Source: Dyadobacter koreensis
Lineage (GTDB): Bacteria > Bacteroidota > Bacteroidia > Cytophagales > Spirosomataceae
DNA length: 64,000 bases
Reading direction: 5' to 3'
NCBI RefSeq assembly: GCF_900108855.1
Contig: NZ_FNXY01000004.1
Location: 186,001 to 250,000 of the forward strand
This document shows positions 53,976 through 61,805 of this stretch, in pieces. Within the stretch, counting starts at the first letter, position 1. Each line of letters begins with the position of its first letter. Position numbers and translations under genes: made by a program. The notes beneath the pieces were generated by a model. The model had not been told where the DNA came from. It ran no database searches and worked only from the letters and a program-made list of their open reading frames with translations.

Positions 53976-56054
53976 CAGGGCACCGTCTGTTTGCAAATCG
54001 TAAAGCTGGGCGCCACTGGCTTTCAGCATAGCGCCCCATTGTTTGGTTGCGCGCTTCGTTACTTCACCACTGGTCAGAAATATGGTTCCCGGACTGGCTT
54101 TGAATTTTAACGATCCAGGGTATTTAGGTGACGTGATAAAAAAATAATTTATTGCGGCGGTAGTTTCAACAAAGCCGCCCTGATACAATGTTTTTCCTTT
54201 CCAGGTAAATAATTTATTATGCCCAATGCTTTTGATTCCAACATTTCCGGGAATTGATTTATTTGTTTCCTGCATAAATATTGTTTCCAAAACGCCTTCC
54301 CTGATCCCGTAGTTTTTGACATGAAATTCATAGGCATTCGTATCTTTTAAAAACGCTTCGTCAGAATAAATAAACAGCTTGTCCCCTTCTTTAAAGCTGA
54401 TAACCGAATGTTTTGGAATGGAATGAATCATCCCCATTTTGCCAGTATACTTTTCAAAACTTTGCAAAGTCGAGTAAAAAACAAATAAAACAAGAACACC
54501 GGCAACATATTTCAGCCATTGAAATTCACGGGATTCGTAGCAATACCACACAAAAAACATAAGAAGATATAGCAATGTAATTTCTGCATTATCGAAATAC
54601 AGGTTCTCAATCAGATGACCGGGAAGGAATCTGGGAATAGCTACCGAAATATTAGTTAAAAACGCCAGAAAATAAACAACCCAGCCCAGGGCAGATTTTA
54701 ACCACATGATCGGCCCCAAACAAACAAAAAGCAGTATTAATGCGGCTGGCAATAATGCATTCGTGAAGGTAATAACGAAAGGGTTGATCAACCAAAAATA
54801 AAAAGGAAACTGGTGAAAGTAGTACAAGCTTAAAGGGAATGTTGCGATCTGGGCGGCGAAGGACAGTGCGCTTATCTGCCAAATGTATTTCCAGATCCAT
54901 TTACCCGGCATCCACAGGGATTCAACAGGTTTATAAAACAGAAAAATTCCGGCCATCGCCAAATATGAAAGCTGAAACCCTACATCAAACAAAGCCTGCG
55001 GGTCAAATAACAAAATGATCAGGGCAGATAAGGCGAGGATATTCATTGTATTGTGTTTCCGCACAAAAACCTCCGCAACTACAAAGACAATGCACATCAA
55101 CGTTGCCCTTTGAACTGATGGCGGCAAACCGGTTACCAATGCGTAAAAGCCCAGAAAAAGCATTATTGCCGTCAAATAAAGATATTTGCCACCTTTCAAC
55201 CGCTTGATCCAGCCCAGTAAAAAACTCAGTACCAAAAAGATAATTGCGACATGCATACCAGAAACCGAAAGAATATGAACTGTCCCCGACATGGTATAAT
55301 CGTCGACCTGTTCCGTCCTCAGATCATCCCTTCTTCCCAGAAGCATTGCTTTTACCAATCCATATGCCCTATCATCCTTCAAATTTTCCCTAAACTGCCG
55401 GTCTGACCACACCGAAACGTTTTGGCTCCAGGCGTGAACACTTCCAGTTTCAGCCGATTTTAGAATTTGGTAAGAATTTTCCTGAAGATAGTCAGTCCAC
55501 GCAATCCCCTTATTCCATAAATAGCGCCGGTAGTCAAACTCTTCCGGATTCATTGGAGATTTTGGTCTTTCCAGATTGCCGTTGACAATTATCCGATCAC
55601 CTGCGGATGGAATCACAGCTGCGTCCTGAGGTATGCTCAGATAGGCTTTAACATCCGCTCCGATCCATCTTCCCCGAACACGAATTCTTTTGATCTCAGC
55701 TTCCACACGGATTGACTTCGCCCTTTTCTCAGGAATATTACGCACTACGGCCTCATAACTATCATAAGGAGCAGCGTTAATTAATTCAACACAGGAGCGC
55801 AAATTTTCGACACGAATAGTTAACGACAAGACGCCGGACAGAAATAAAAATAAGCTTAACACAATTCCTGACGCGGTATACCGACCGGCTTTATAAAACA
55901 AAAGACAAACGGCCGCGATCATCAGGATCACAGCCGTTTGCGTGGTAGTGTTGAAATAATGACTAACGGACGGATATTGAAAAATCCAGTCGCCGAAAAT
56001 AATGCCGGTTGAGAAAGTCAGAACTAATCCAACAAAAGGTACTCGTGAGAGCAT
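53964..56054 (-). CDS. comEC: ComEC/Rec2-type DNA channel protein
   Basis: A 696-residue inner-membrane protein of DNA uptake. Domain order: N-terminal helices with a soluble DUF4131 domain (residues about 30-190), then the competence domain with VHILSVSGMHVAIIFLVLSF and many helices up to about residue 540, and a C-terminal soluble part. The C-terminal metallo-beta-lactamase nuclease domain of Gram-positive ComEC is not visible (no HxHxDH), a reduced form often seen in this phylum. It follows the protease gene by 9 bases, in one unit with phoH. Confidence 0.9.
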   Translation of the reverse strand: MLSRVPFVGLVLTFSTGIIFGDWIFQYPSVSHYFNTTTQTAVILMIAAVCLLFYKAGRYTASGIVLSLFLFLSGVLSLTIRVENLRSCVELINAAPYDSYEAVVRNIPEKRAKSIRVEAEIKRIRVRGRWIGADVKAYLSIPQDAAVIPSAGDRIIVNGNLERPKSPMNPEEFDYRRYLWNKGIAWTDYLQENSYQILKSAETGSVHAWSQNVSVWSDRQFRENLKDDRAYGLVKAMLLGRRDDLRTEQVDDYTMSGTVHILSVSGMHVAIIFLVLSFLLGWIKRLKGGKYLYLTAIMLFLGFYALVTGLPPSVQRATLMCIVFVVAEVFVRKHNTMNILALSALIILLFDPQALFDVGFQLSYLAMAGIFLFYKPVESLWMPGKWIWKYIWQISALSFAAQIATFPLSLYYFHQFPFYFWLINPFVITFTNALLPAALILLFVCLGPIMWLKSALGWVVYFLAFLTNISVAIPRFLPGHLIENLYFDNAEITLLYLLMFFVWYCYESREFQWLKYVAGVLVLFVFYSTLQSFEKYTGKMGMIHSIPKHSVISFKEGDKLFIYSDEAFLKDTNAYEFHVKNYGIREGVLETIFMQETNKSIPGNVGIKSIGHNKLFTWKGKTLYQGGFVETTAAINYFFITSPKYPGSLKFKASPGTIFLTSGEVTKRATKQWGAMLKASGAQLYDLQTDGALLLP

Positions 56055-56063
56055 ACTTTTTTG

Positions 56064-57398
56064 TTATTTAATTACAAACCTCCTTGTGACGGTTTCTTTA
56101 TCGGTGGTCACTTTGAAAAAGTATAATCCAGTATTAAATTTATTTATATCGAGCGTCACACGCCTGCTCCAGACATCGTTATACTCCTGAGTTTCCAGGC
56201 GATTTCCTCTTTGATCATAAATGGATAATGAGAAATTCTGAAAATCTGCAAATCGAATATTGGCATTGACCTCTTCGCTGGCAGGATTAGGAAAAACTTC
56301 AACGACTAAATTTTCGGAAGGGTCCAGTCTGCCCTCTTTTGCGGATTCAACCAGTTTTTTTCGTCGCGGACTCAATTCCAAAACCGCCCGGATACGTCCA
56401 AGCTGGTCTCCTGTGAAGATATTCATGCAGGAATCTGGCGAATAGTCCATATAATTTTCAATCATATTCCTCGTCCTGAATCCAGAACAGTTTGAATATT
56501 TATCTGTACATACGCTGGTCTGATTGGAGCCTTCTGCCGGGGGAGTATCATCACAAAAATCGTTACCGCATACGGCATCACCCCAGATATGAATCAGGCC
56601 TAGCCAATGTCCGATTTCGTGCGTTGTGGTCCTGCCAAGATTATAAATTTGACTGGAATTTGCTGCTGCATTCCTACCGAAATACCGAAAATCGATAATT
56701 GCTCCGTCGGTCCGCTCGTAGTTTTCATTCCTGGTATTTAAACCATCAATTCCCTCAACAGATGGAAATTGGGCAATACCAAGATAGGTGCCGGTGAGCC
56801 TGCATACCCAGATGTTCAAATATTTGTCCGATGGCCAGTATACAAGGCTCGAAAGGAGTTGATCATCCGTGATGGGATTGAAACCATCTTTTGTTAAATA
56901 CTGCGTTCTGGTAATGCCAGTTGTACTTTTACCATTTTCATCAAACTCTGCAAGAAAAAATTCAATGCCAGTATCCACACCTACCGGGTCAGAATTAAAA
57001 CCCCGGGTATTGGCTTTTCTTCGATAATCTTCGTTGAGCACAGCGATCTGGCTTCTGATTTGCTCGTTGGTGATATTCGGATTGTCGAGTCCTCCAATCA
57101 GGCCATCTCTACGGTTATGCACCACATGAACAACGACAGGAATTCTTATGACCTCATTCAAGGCACCTATCCGGAGCTGAGAACGATTATTTTTCAGAAA
57201 TTCCTGAATAGCATTCTCCGTATTTATCCGGTCGCGTTGCAAACCAGGACTGTGTTTCTCTTTATAAAGTTCTCTTTCATGCGTTACGCAACGTATCAGG
57301 AGCGAATCCGCTATTTGCGCAAAAGCGCTCCCGGGAATAAAAATTCCCAGAAGCGCCACGATTATAAAAACTTTCCGGTTACTGTTCTGATTTTTCAT
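56064..57398 (-). CDS. Secreted M43-like (pappalysin family) zinc metalloprotease with type IX secretion tail
   Basis: A 444-residue protein from the ATG at 57398 with signal peptide (to SAFAQ). The zinc site is HEIGHWLGLIH: H260, E261, H264, H270, and a Met-turn candidate is in ENYMDYSPDSC; paired Cys occur in CGNDFCDDTPP and CTDKYSNCSG. Near the N-terminus IPVVVHVVHN is a hallmark of this family. The last about 75 residues (VEVFPNPASEEVNANI, FSLSIYDQRGN, NTGLYFFKVTTD) are a type A sorting domain for T9SS. Its start lies inside phoH (20-base overlap). Confidence 0.9.
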   Translation of the reverse strand: MKNQNSNRKVFIIVALLGIFIPGSAFAQIADSLLIRCVTHERELYKEKHSPGLQRDRINTENAIQEFLKNNRSQLRIGALNEVIRIPVVVHVVHNRRDGLIGGLDNPNITNEQIRSQIAVLNEDYRRKANTRGFNSDPVGVDTGIEFFLAEFDENGKSTTGITRTQYLTKDGFNPITDDQLLSSLVYWPSDKYLNIWVCRLTGTYLGIAQFPSVEGIDGLNTRNENYERTDGAIIDFRYFGRNAAANSSQIYNLGRTTTHEIGHWLGLIHIWGDAVCGNDFCDDTPPAEGSNQTSVCTDKYSNCSGFRTRNMIENYMDYSPDSCMNIFTGDQLGRIRAVLELSPRRKKLVESAKEGRLDPSENLVVEVFPNPASEEVNANIRFADFQNFSLSIYDQRGNRLETQEYNDVWSRRVTLDINKFNTGLYFFKVTTDKETVTRRFVIK

Positions 57399-58326
57399 AA
57401 GCAGCCAGAATATCCCTGACCAAACGGTGGCGTACAACGTCCGAACCATCCAACTCCACAAAACTAATACCCTTGATGCCTTTTAAAACGGCAAGCGAGT
57501 CTATCAAACCTGATTTCAGGTTTTTCGGAAGATCTATCTGAGATTTATCACCTGTGATGATCGCCTTTGAGCTCGGCCCCATACGGGTAAGAAACATTTT
57601 CATTTGCATCGGCGTCGTGTTTTGCGCCTCATCCAGCAAAATAAACGCATTATTAAGCGTTCTACCACGCATATAGGCAAGCGGAGCTATTTCAATGACA
57701 CGTGTTTCCAGATAAAGTTTCAACTTTTCCGGCGCGATCATATCATCCAGCGCGTCATATATCGGCCGTAAATAAGGATCTATTTTTTCTTTCAGATCAC
57801 CTGGCAAGAACCCAAGGTTTTCTCCTGCCTCAACAGCCGGACGTGTGATAATAATCTTACGTACCTCTTTGTTTTTCAGTGCCCTGACAGCGATGGCCAC
57901 GGCCGTGTATGTTTTCCCAGTCCCCGCAGGCCCAACCGCATACACCAGATCAAATTTTGCTGCCGCCTCAACCAATAGCTTCTGATTCGCTGTTTTTGCT
58001 TTTACAACCAAGCCTTTGTTTCCATAGATGATCACATCCGCATCATCCTCAGCATTCTGGACAGCTGGCTTGGAAATTCCGTTTAAATAAACTTTAACAT
58101 TTTCGTTCGTAACTTTTCCGTACTTCTGATAATGCGCGACCAAGGATTCAAGAATATCGGTGATTCGCATAATTTCAGGCGCAGTGCCCTGAATCCGGAT
58201 CTCATTCCCGCGAGAAATAATTTTGCTTTTTGGAAAAGCCGCGGATACTTCTTTAATATTCGAATTATGAATGCCCAAAAAATCGACCATTGAGACGTCT
58301 TCGAGCGTGATAATTTTTTCTAGCAA
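57379..58326 (-). CDS. phoH: PhoH-family ATPase
   Basis: A 315-residue cytoplasmic protein: N-terminal KH-like segment (ISRGNEIRIQGTAPEIMRIT), then a RecA-like ATPase with Walker A GPAGTGKT at 132-139 and Walker B IILLDEAQNTTPMQMKMFLT. IITGDKSQIDLP and a late DVVRHRLVRDILAAYEK complete the family. PhoH-like proteins take part in RNA metabolism and stress; the exact job is unclear. A TAACTTTG box on the minus strand (58423-58430) may be its promoter. Confidence 0.93.
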   Translation of the reverse strand: MLEKIITLEDVSMVDFLGIHNSNIKEVSAAFPKSKIISRGNEIRIQGTAPEIMRITDILESLVAHYQKYGKVTNENVKVYLNGISKPAVQNAEDDADVIIYGNKGLVVKAKTANQKLLVEAAAKFDLVYAVGPAGTGKTYTAVAIAVRALKNKEVRKIIITRPAVEAGENLGFLPGDLKEKIDPYLRPIYDALDDMIAPEKLKLYLETRVIEIAPLAYMRGRTLNNAFILLDEAQNTTPMQMKMFLTRMGPSSKAIITGDKSQIDLPKNLKSGLIDSLAVLKGIKGISFVELDGSDVVRHRLVRDILAAYEKSEQ

Positions 58327-58422
58327 ATGAATGATCGTTTAGTGTTTAAGGAATTGCTCTAAAATTTAGTAATAATAACCAAGATTTAATCTATTACGAT
58401 GCACAAATTAAAAATTCCGTAC

Positions 58423-58430
58423 CAAAGTTA
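58423..58430 (-). promoter_or_regulatory. Candidate -7 box of phoH
   Basis: TAACTTTG on the minus strand fits TAnnTTTG, 97 bases upstream of the phoH ATG; no TTG at the -33 distance. Confidence 0.35.
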
Positions 58431-58547
58431 ACATCGTAAAATAAATATATTTTGATCAACTCTTTCATACTCAGCATGACAGACAACTTTCCGGTAATTA
58501 AAAAAAATACTTGTCGTCAGTTTCTTTTCTCACAGCCCTGTTATGAT

Positions 58548-58555
58548 TAATTTTG
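58548..58555 (+). promoter_or_regulatory. Candidate -7 box directly before dnaB (leaderless transcript?)
   Basis: TAATTTTG fits the consensus TAnnTTTG and ends 6 bases before the dnaB ATG, so a transcript starting 5-8 bases downstream would begin at the start codon itself. The -33 position has TTT instead of TTG. Confidence 0.35.
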
Positions 58556-58561
58556 TCATAC

Positions 58562-60190
58562 ATGGAAAATGACAAATCGACAAATCAATTCAGCAAGACA
58601 GGTACTAAATCAGGTATTTCTAACAGGAAACCAGCTGCTTCCCGTGCGCAAAGTTTTGAGCAGAATTACGGCAAACTTCCTCCCCAGGCTATCGATCTGG
58701 AAGAGGCAGTACTTGGTGCTTTAATGATCGAGAAAGACGCACTTACGGCCGTTGTAGATATATTAAGACCACAAAGTTTTTATAAAGACGTTCACCAGAG
58801 AATCTATTCGGCTATCCTTACGCTTTTTGCAGATTCTGAACCAATTGATATGCTGACCGTGATTTCAAAGTTACGGAGCACTGGTGAAATTGAACTCGTA
58901 GGCGGGTCGTCTTATATCGTAGGCCTTACCTCGAAAGTCAACTCGGCGGCGAACATTGAGTACCACGCCAGGATTATCACCCAGGCATCTATCCGACGCG
59001 AACTGATCACGATTTCCTCTGAAATTCAGCGGGAAGCATTTGAAGACACAACGGATGTTTTTAAACTTCTTGACAAAACCGAGCAAGCTCTGTTTGAAAT
59101 TTCAGAGTCAAATATTAAGAAGAATTATTCTGATATGGGTTCTCTGATGCGCCAGGCATTGGAAGAACTTGACCAGAAAAAAAATAACAAGGACGGATTA
59201 ACAGGTGTTCCATCCGGTTTCAGCGCACTTGACCGCGTTACATCAGGCTGGCAGAAGACGGAACTGGTAATCCTTGCGGCTCGTCCGGGTATGGGAAAAA
59301 CGGCCTTTGTCGTTTCCTCGCTTCGAAACGCTGCGGTGGATTTCAATATGGCCGTGGCGATCTTCTCCCTGGAAATGTCCTCAGTTCAGCTGGTAAATCG
59401 TCTGATTTCCGCCGAAGCGGAAATCGATAGTGAGAAAATTCGTAAGGGAAGTCTGGCTCCGCATGAGTGGGAACAGCTTCACCATCGTATTCACCGACTT
59501 ACAAACGCTCCCATTTATATTGACGACACTCCTGCCCTTTCTATATTGGAATTACGGGCAAAATGTCGCCGTTTGAAGGCACAGCACGATATCCAGATGG
59601 TCGTAATCGACTACTTGCAGCTGATGACAGGCGATACGGGTGGAAAGGGTGCTGGTAACCGTGAACAGGAAATTGCAATGATTTCACGTTCGTTGAAAAA
59701 CCTAGCAAAGGAACTCGATGTGCCGGTAATTGCACTTTCCCAGTTAAGTCGTGCTGTTGAAACCCGTGGCGGTGAAAAAAGACCTCAGCTTTCCGATTTA
59801 AGGGAATCGGGATCGATCGAGCAGGATGCCGACATGGTAATATTCCTGTATCGACCTGAATACTACGGAATTACCGAAGACGAGACAGGTAATTCTGTTG
59901 CGGGTGTCGGTGAGGTAATTCTTGCAAAAAACAGGGCTGGTTCTTTGGAAACAATTCAATTGAGATTTATTGGTAAGTATACCAAGTTCGCGGATCTGGA
60001 TTCGCAATTTGCTCCGGCTCCGTTTGTAACAGACCGTCCCATCAATAATCCTAATCCAATTTCTTCGTTTGAAAGCCAAAGCAGAACTTCAAACGCGGCA
60101 CCAAATTCTGGTGGAGGAACGTTGAGAAGTCGTGCTAATGATCTAAGTAATTTTGATTACAAAGGCCCCGACAGCGAGCCTCCTTTTTAA
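58562..60190 (+). CDS. dnaB: Replicative DNA helicase DnaB
   Basis: A 542-residue hexameric helicase of the replication fork. I use the ATG at 58562; a TTG at 58553 is weaker. The N-terminal domain (LPPQAIDLEEAVLGALMIEK, SFYKDVHQRIYSAILTLFAD) is followed by the RecA-like motor: Walker A ARPGMGKTAF with K246-T247, FSLEMSSVQLVNRLISAEAE, Walker B VVIDYLQLM, SQLSRAVETRGGEKRPQLSD and the Arg finger region DLRESGSIEQDADMVIFLYR. No intein. The C-terminal tail is long and polar, ending GPDSEPPF. Confidence 0.96.
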   Translation: MENDKSTNQFSKTGTKSGISNRKPAASRAQSFEQNYGKLPPQAIDLEEAVLGALMIEKDALTAVVDILRPQSFYKDVHQRIYSAILTLFADSEPIDMLTVISKLRSTGEIELVGGSSYIVGLTSKVNSAANIEYHARIITQASIRRELITISSEIQREAFEDTTDVFKLLDKTEQALFEISESNIKKNYSDMGSLMRQALEELDQKKNNKDGLTGVPSGFSALDRVTSGWQKTELVILAARPGMGKTAFVVSSLRNAAVDFNMAVAIFSLEMSSVQLVNRLISAEAEIDSEKIRKGSLAPHEWEQLHHRIHRLTNAPIYIDDTPALSILELRAKCRRLKAQHDIQMVVIDYLQLMTGDTGGKGAGNREQEIAMISRSLKNLAKELDVPVIALSQLSRAVETRGGEKRPQLSDLRESGSIEQDADMVIFLYRPEYYGITEDETGNSVAGVGEVILAKNRAGSLETIQLRFIGKYTKFADLDSQFAPAPFVTDRPINNPNPISSFESQSRTSNAAPNSGGGTLRSRANDLSNFDYKGPDSEPPF

Positions 60191-60208
60191 TCCCAAAATA
60201 GAATAAAC

Positions 60209-60260
60209 AATAAATATAAAAGTCGCCTGAATCCTGATTCCGGCGACTTTTATATTTATT
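60209..60260. terminator. Bidirectional terminator between dnaB and rlmD
   Basis: Arms 60209-60227 and 60242-60260 form a perfect 19-bp stem with core AAAAGTCGCC, and the loop holds an inner GAATC/GATTC stem. It lies 18 bases after the dnaB stop and 81 from the rlmD end. Confidence 0.85.
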
Positions 60261-60341
60261 AATTAAATCCAATCAATTTGAATAAAAAACCGAATTTTTT
60301 TAAGGGAACTATTAAAATAATACTATTCCCAAAACAGAAAT

Positions 60342-61745
60342 TTACCGATCTTTTCTAATTAGAAGAGCCACGTTTTCTACGTGATGCGTATTGGGGAACA
60401 TATCAACCGGCTGCACTTTTGTAACTTCATAATCTTCTGACATCAGCGCCAAATCCCGTGCTTGTGTCGCCGTATTGCAGCTTACGTAAACAACTCGATC
60501 CGGAGCAGCTGACAAAATCGTTTCCACAACCGGTTGGTCCATACCTGCACGAGGCGGATCTGTGATGATCACGTCAGGTCTTCCGTGTTTTGCAAGAAAG
60601 CCTTCATTCATTATTCTGCGCATATCCCCGGCAAAAAATTCTGTGTTTGTGATACCGTTCAATGCAGAATTAATTCTGGCATCCTGAACCGCGGCTTCCA
60701 CATACTCGACACCTACAACTTTCTTTGCTCGACGTGCCACGAAATTTGCAATCGTTCCGGTTCCGGTATATAAGTCATAAACAGATTCATTACCCGTCAG
60801 CCCGGCATAATCCCTTGTAACTTTGAAAAGATTATAAGCTTGTTCCGAGTTGGTTTGATAGAATGACTTAGGACCAACCAAGAACGTCAGGTCTTCCATC
60901 GTTTCTCTGATCGTCGCTTCACCTGCAAAATTGATCACTTCCTGATCCTGGTAAGAATCATTTCCTTTCAGATTCACGATGTAATTAAGCGAAGTAATTT
61001 CAGGATGATTATCTTTCATAAAATTCATCACCTTTTCAATAGCCTCATCATTCTGTTCACCAAACTGGACGATTACCATGATATCACCCGTATTTGCCGT
61101 GCGAACAACCAGATTTCTCAGCGTCCCTACATTGTACTTTACATCGTAGTAGGGAATCTGCTGCTCCTCGCCAAACCTGTGCAGTGAGTTTCGCAAGGCA
61201 TTCGACGGATCCGGCTGTAAATGGCAGGTATCCACTGTAAAGATTTTATCAAAACGTTTTGGAACGTGAAAACCCAATGCGTTCCTTGAAAATTTCTCTC
61301 CTGTATCGAGCTGCTCTTTTGTTACCCAGCGATAATTCGAGAAAGTAAATTCCAGTTTGTTCCGGTAATATTCAGTTTTAGGGCCAGCCAAAATTGGGTT
61401 GATCTCGACATTTTTGATCTTTCCAATTCTTTGAAAATGATCAACGACTTGTTGTCTCTTAAATCGTAATTGGTGTTCATAATCGATGTGCTGCCATTTG
61501 CATCCTCCACAAACCGTATAGTGCTGGCAATACGGCTGCGTGCGTAACGAAGAATAAGAATGTACTTTCGTGACAACCGCCTCTTTCAATTTCTTTTTGG
61601 TTCGCACAACTTCGAGATCCACAATATCTCCCGGCGCAACATTTCCTTCTATAAAAACTACTCCGTCTTCCGATTTATAAATACACTTACCTTCTGCCGC
61701 GAAATCAGTAATTTCAACGTATTCATACCTGGTACCCTTTGACAT
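60342..61745 (-). CDS. rlmD: 23S rRNA (uracil-1939-C5)-methyltransferase RlmD-like
   Basis: A 467-residue SAM-dependent RNA m5U methyltransferase. It has an N-terminal TRAM domain (about 10-62: EITDFAAEGKCIYKSEDGVV, GNVAPGDIVDLEVVRTKKKL), a Cys cluster for an iron-sulphur centre (CQHYTVCGGCKWQHI), and the methyltransferase domain with FYQTNSEQAYNLF, YDLYTGTGTIANFVARRAKK, VIITDPPRAGMD and the catalytic Cys in VYVSCNTATQARDLALM. The family includes RlmD and RlmCD; which uracil is methylated cannot be read from the sequence. It is divergent from the large surface-protein gene. Confidence 0.92.
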   Translation of the reverse strand: MSKGTRYEYVEITDFAAEGKCIYKSEDGVVFIEGNVAPGDIVDLEVVRTKKKLKEAVVTKVHSYSSLRTQPYCQHYTVCGGCKWQHIDYEHQLRFKRQQVVDHFQRIGKIKNVEINPILAGPKTEYYRNKLEFTFSNYRWVTKEQLDTGEKFSRNALGFHVPKRFDKIFTVDTCHLQPDPSNALRNSLHRFGEEQQIPYYDVKYNVGTLRNLVVRTANTGDIMVIVQFGEQNDEAIEKVMNFMKDNHPEITSLNYIVNLKGNDSYQDQEVINFAGEATIRETMEDLTFLVGPKSFYQTNSEQAYNLFKVTRDYAGLTGNESVYDLYTGTGTIANFVARRAKKVVGVEYVEAAVQDARINSALNGITNTEFFAGDMRRIMNEGFLAKHGRPDVIITDPPRAGMDQPVVETILSAAPDRVVYVSCNTATQARDLALMSEDYEVTKVQPVDMFPNTHHVENVALLIRKDR

Positions 61746-61805
61746 TTTCTTTTATTTTATTTCTAAATCTAATACTATCGCATAACTTTTATCGCAACGC
61801 CCGTC

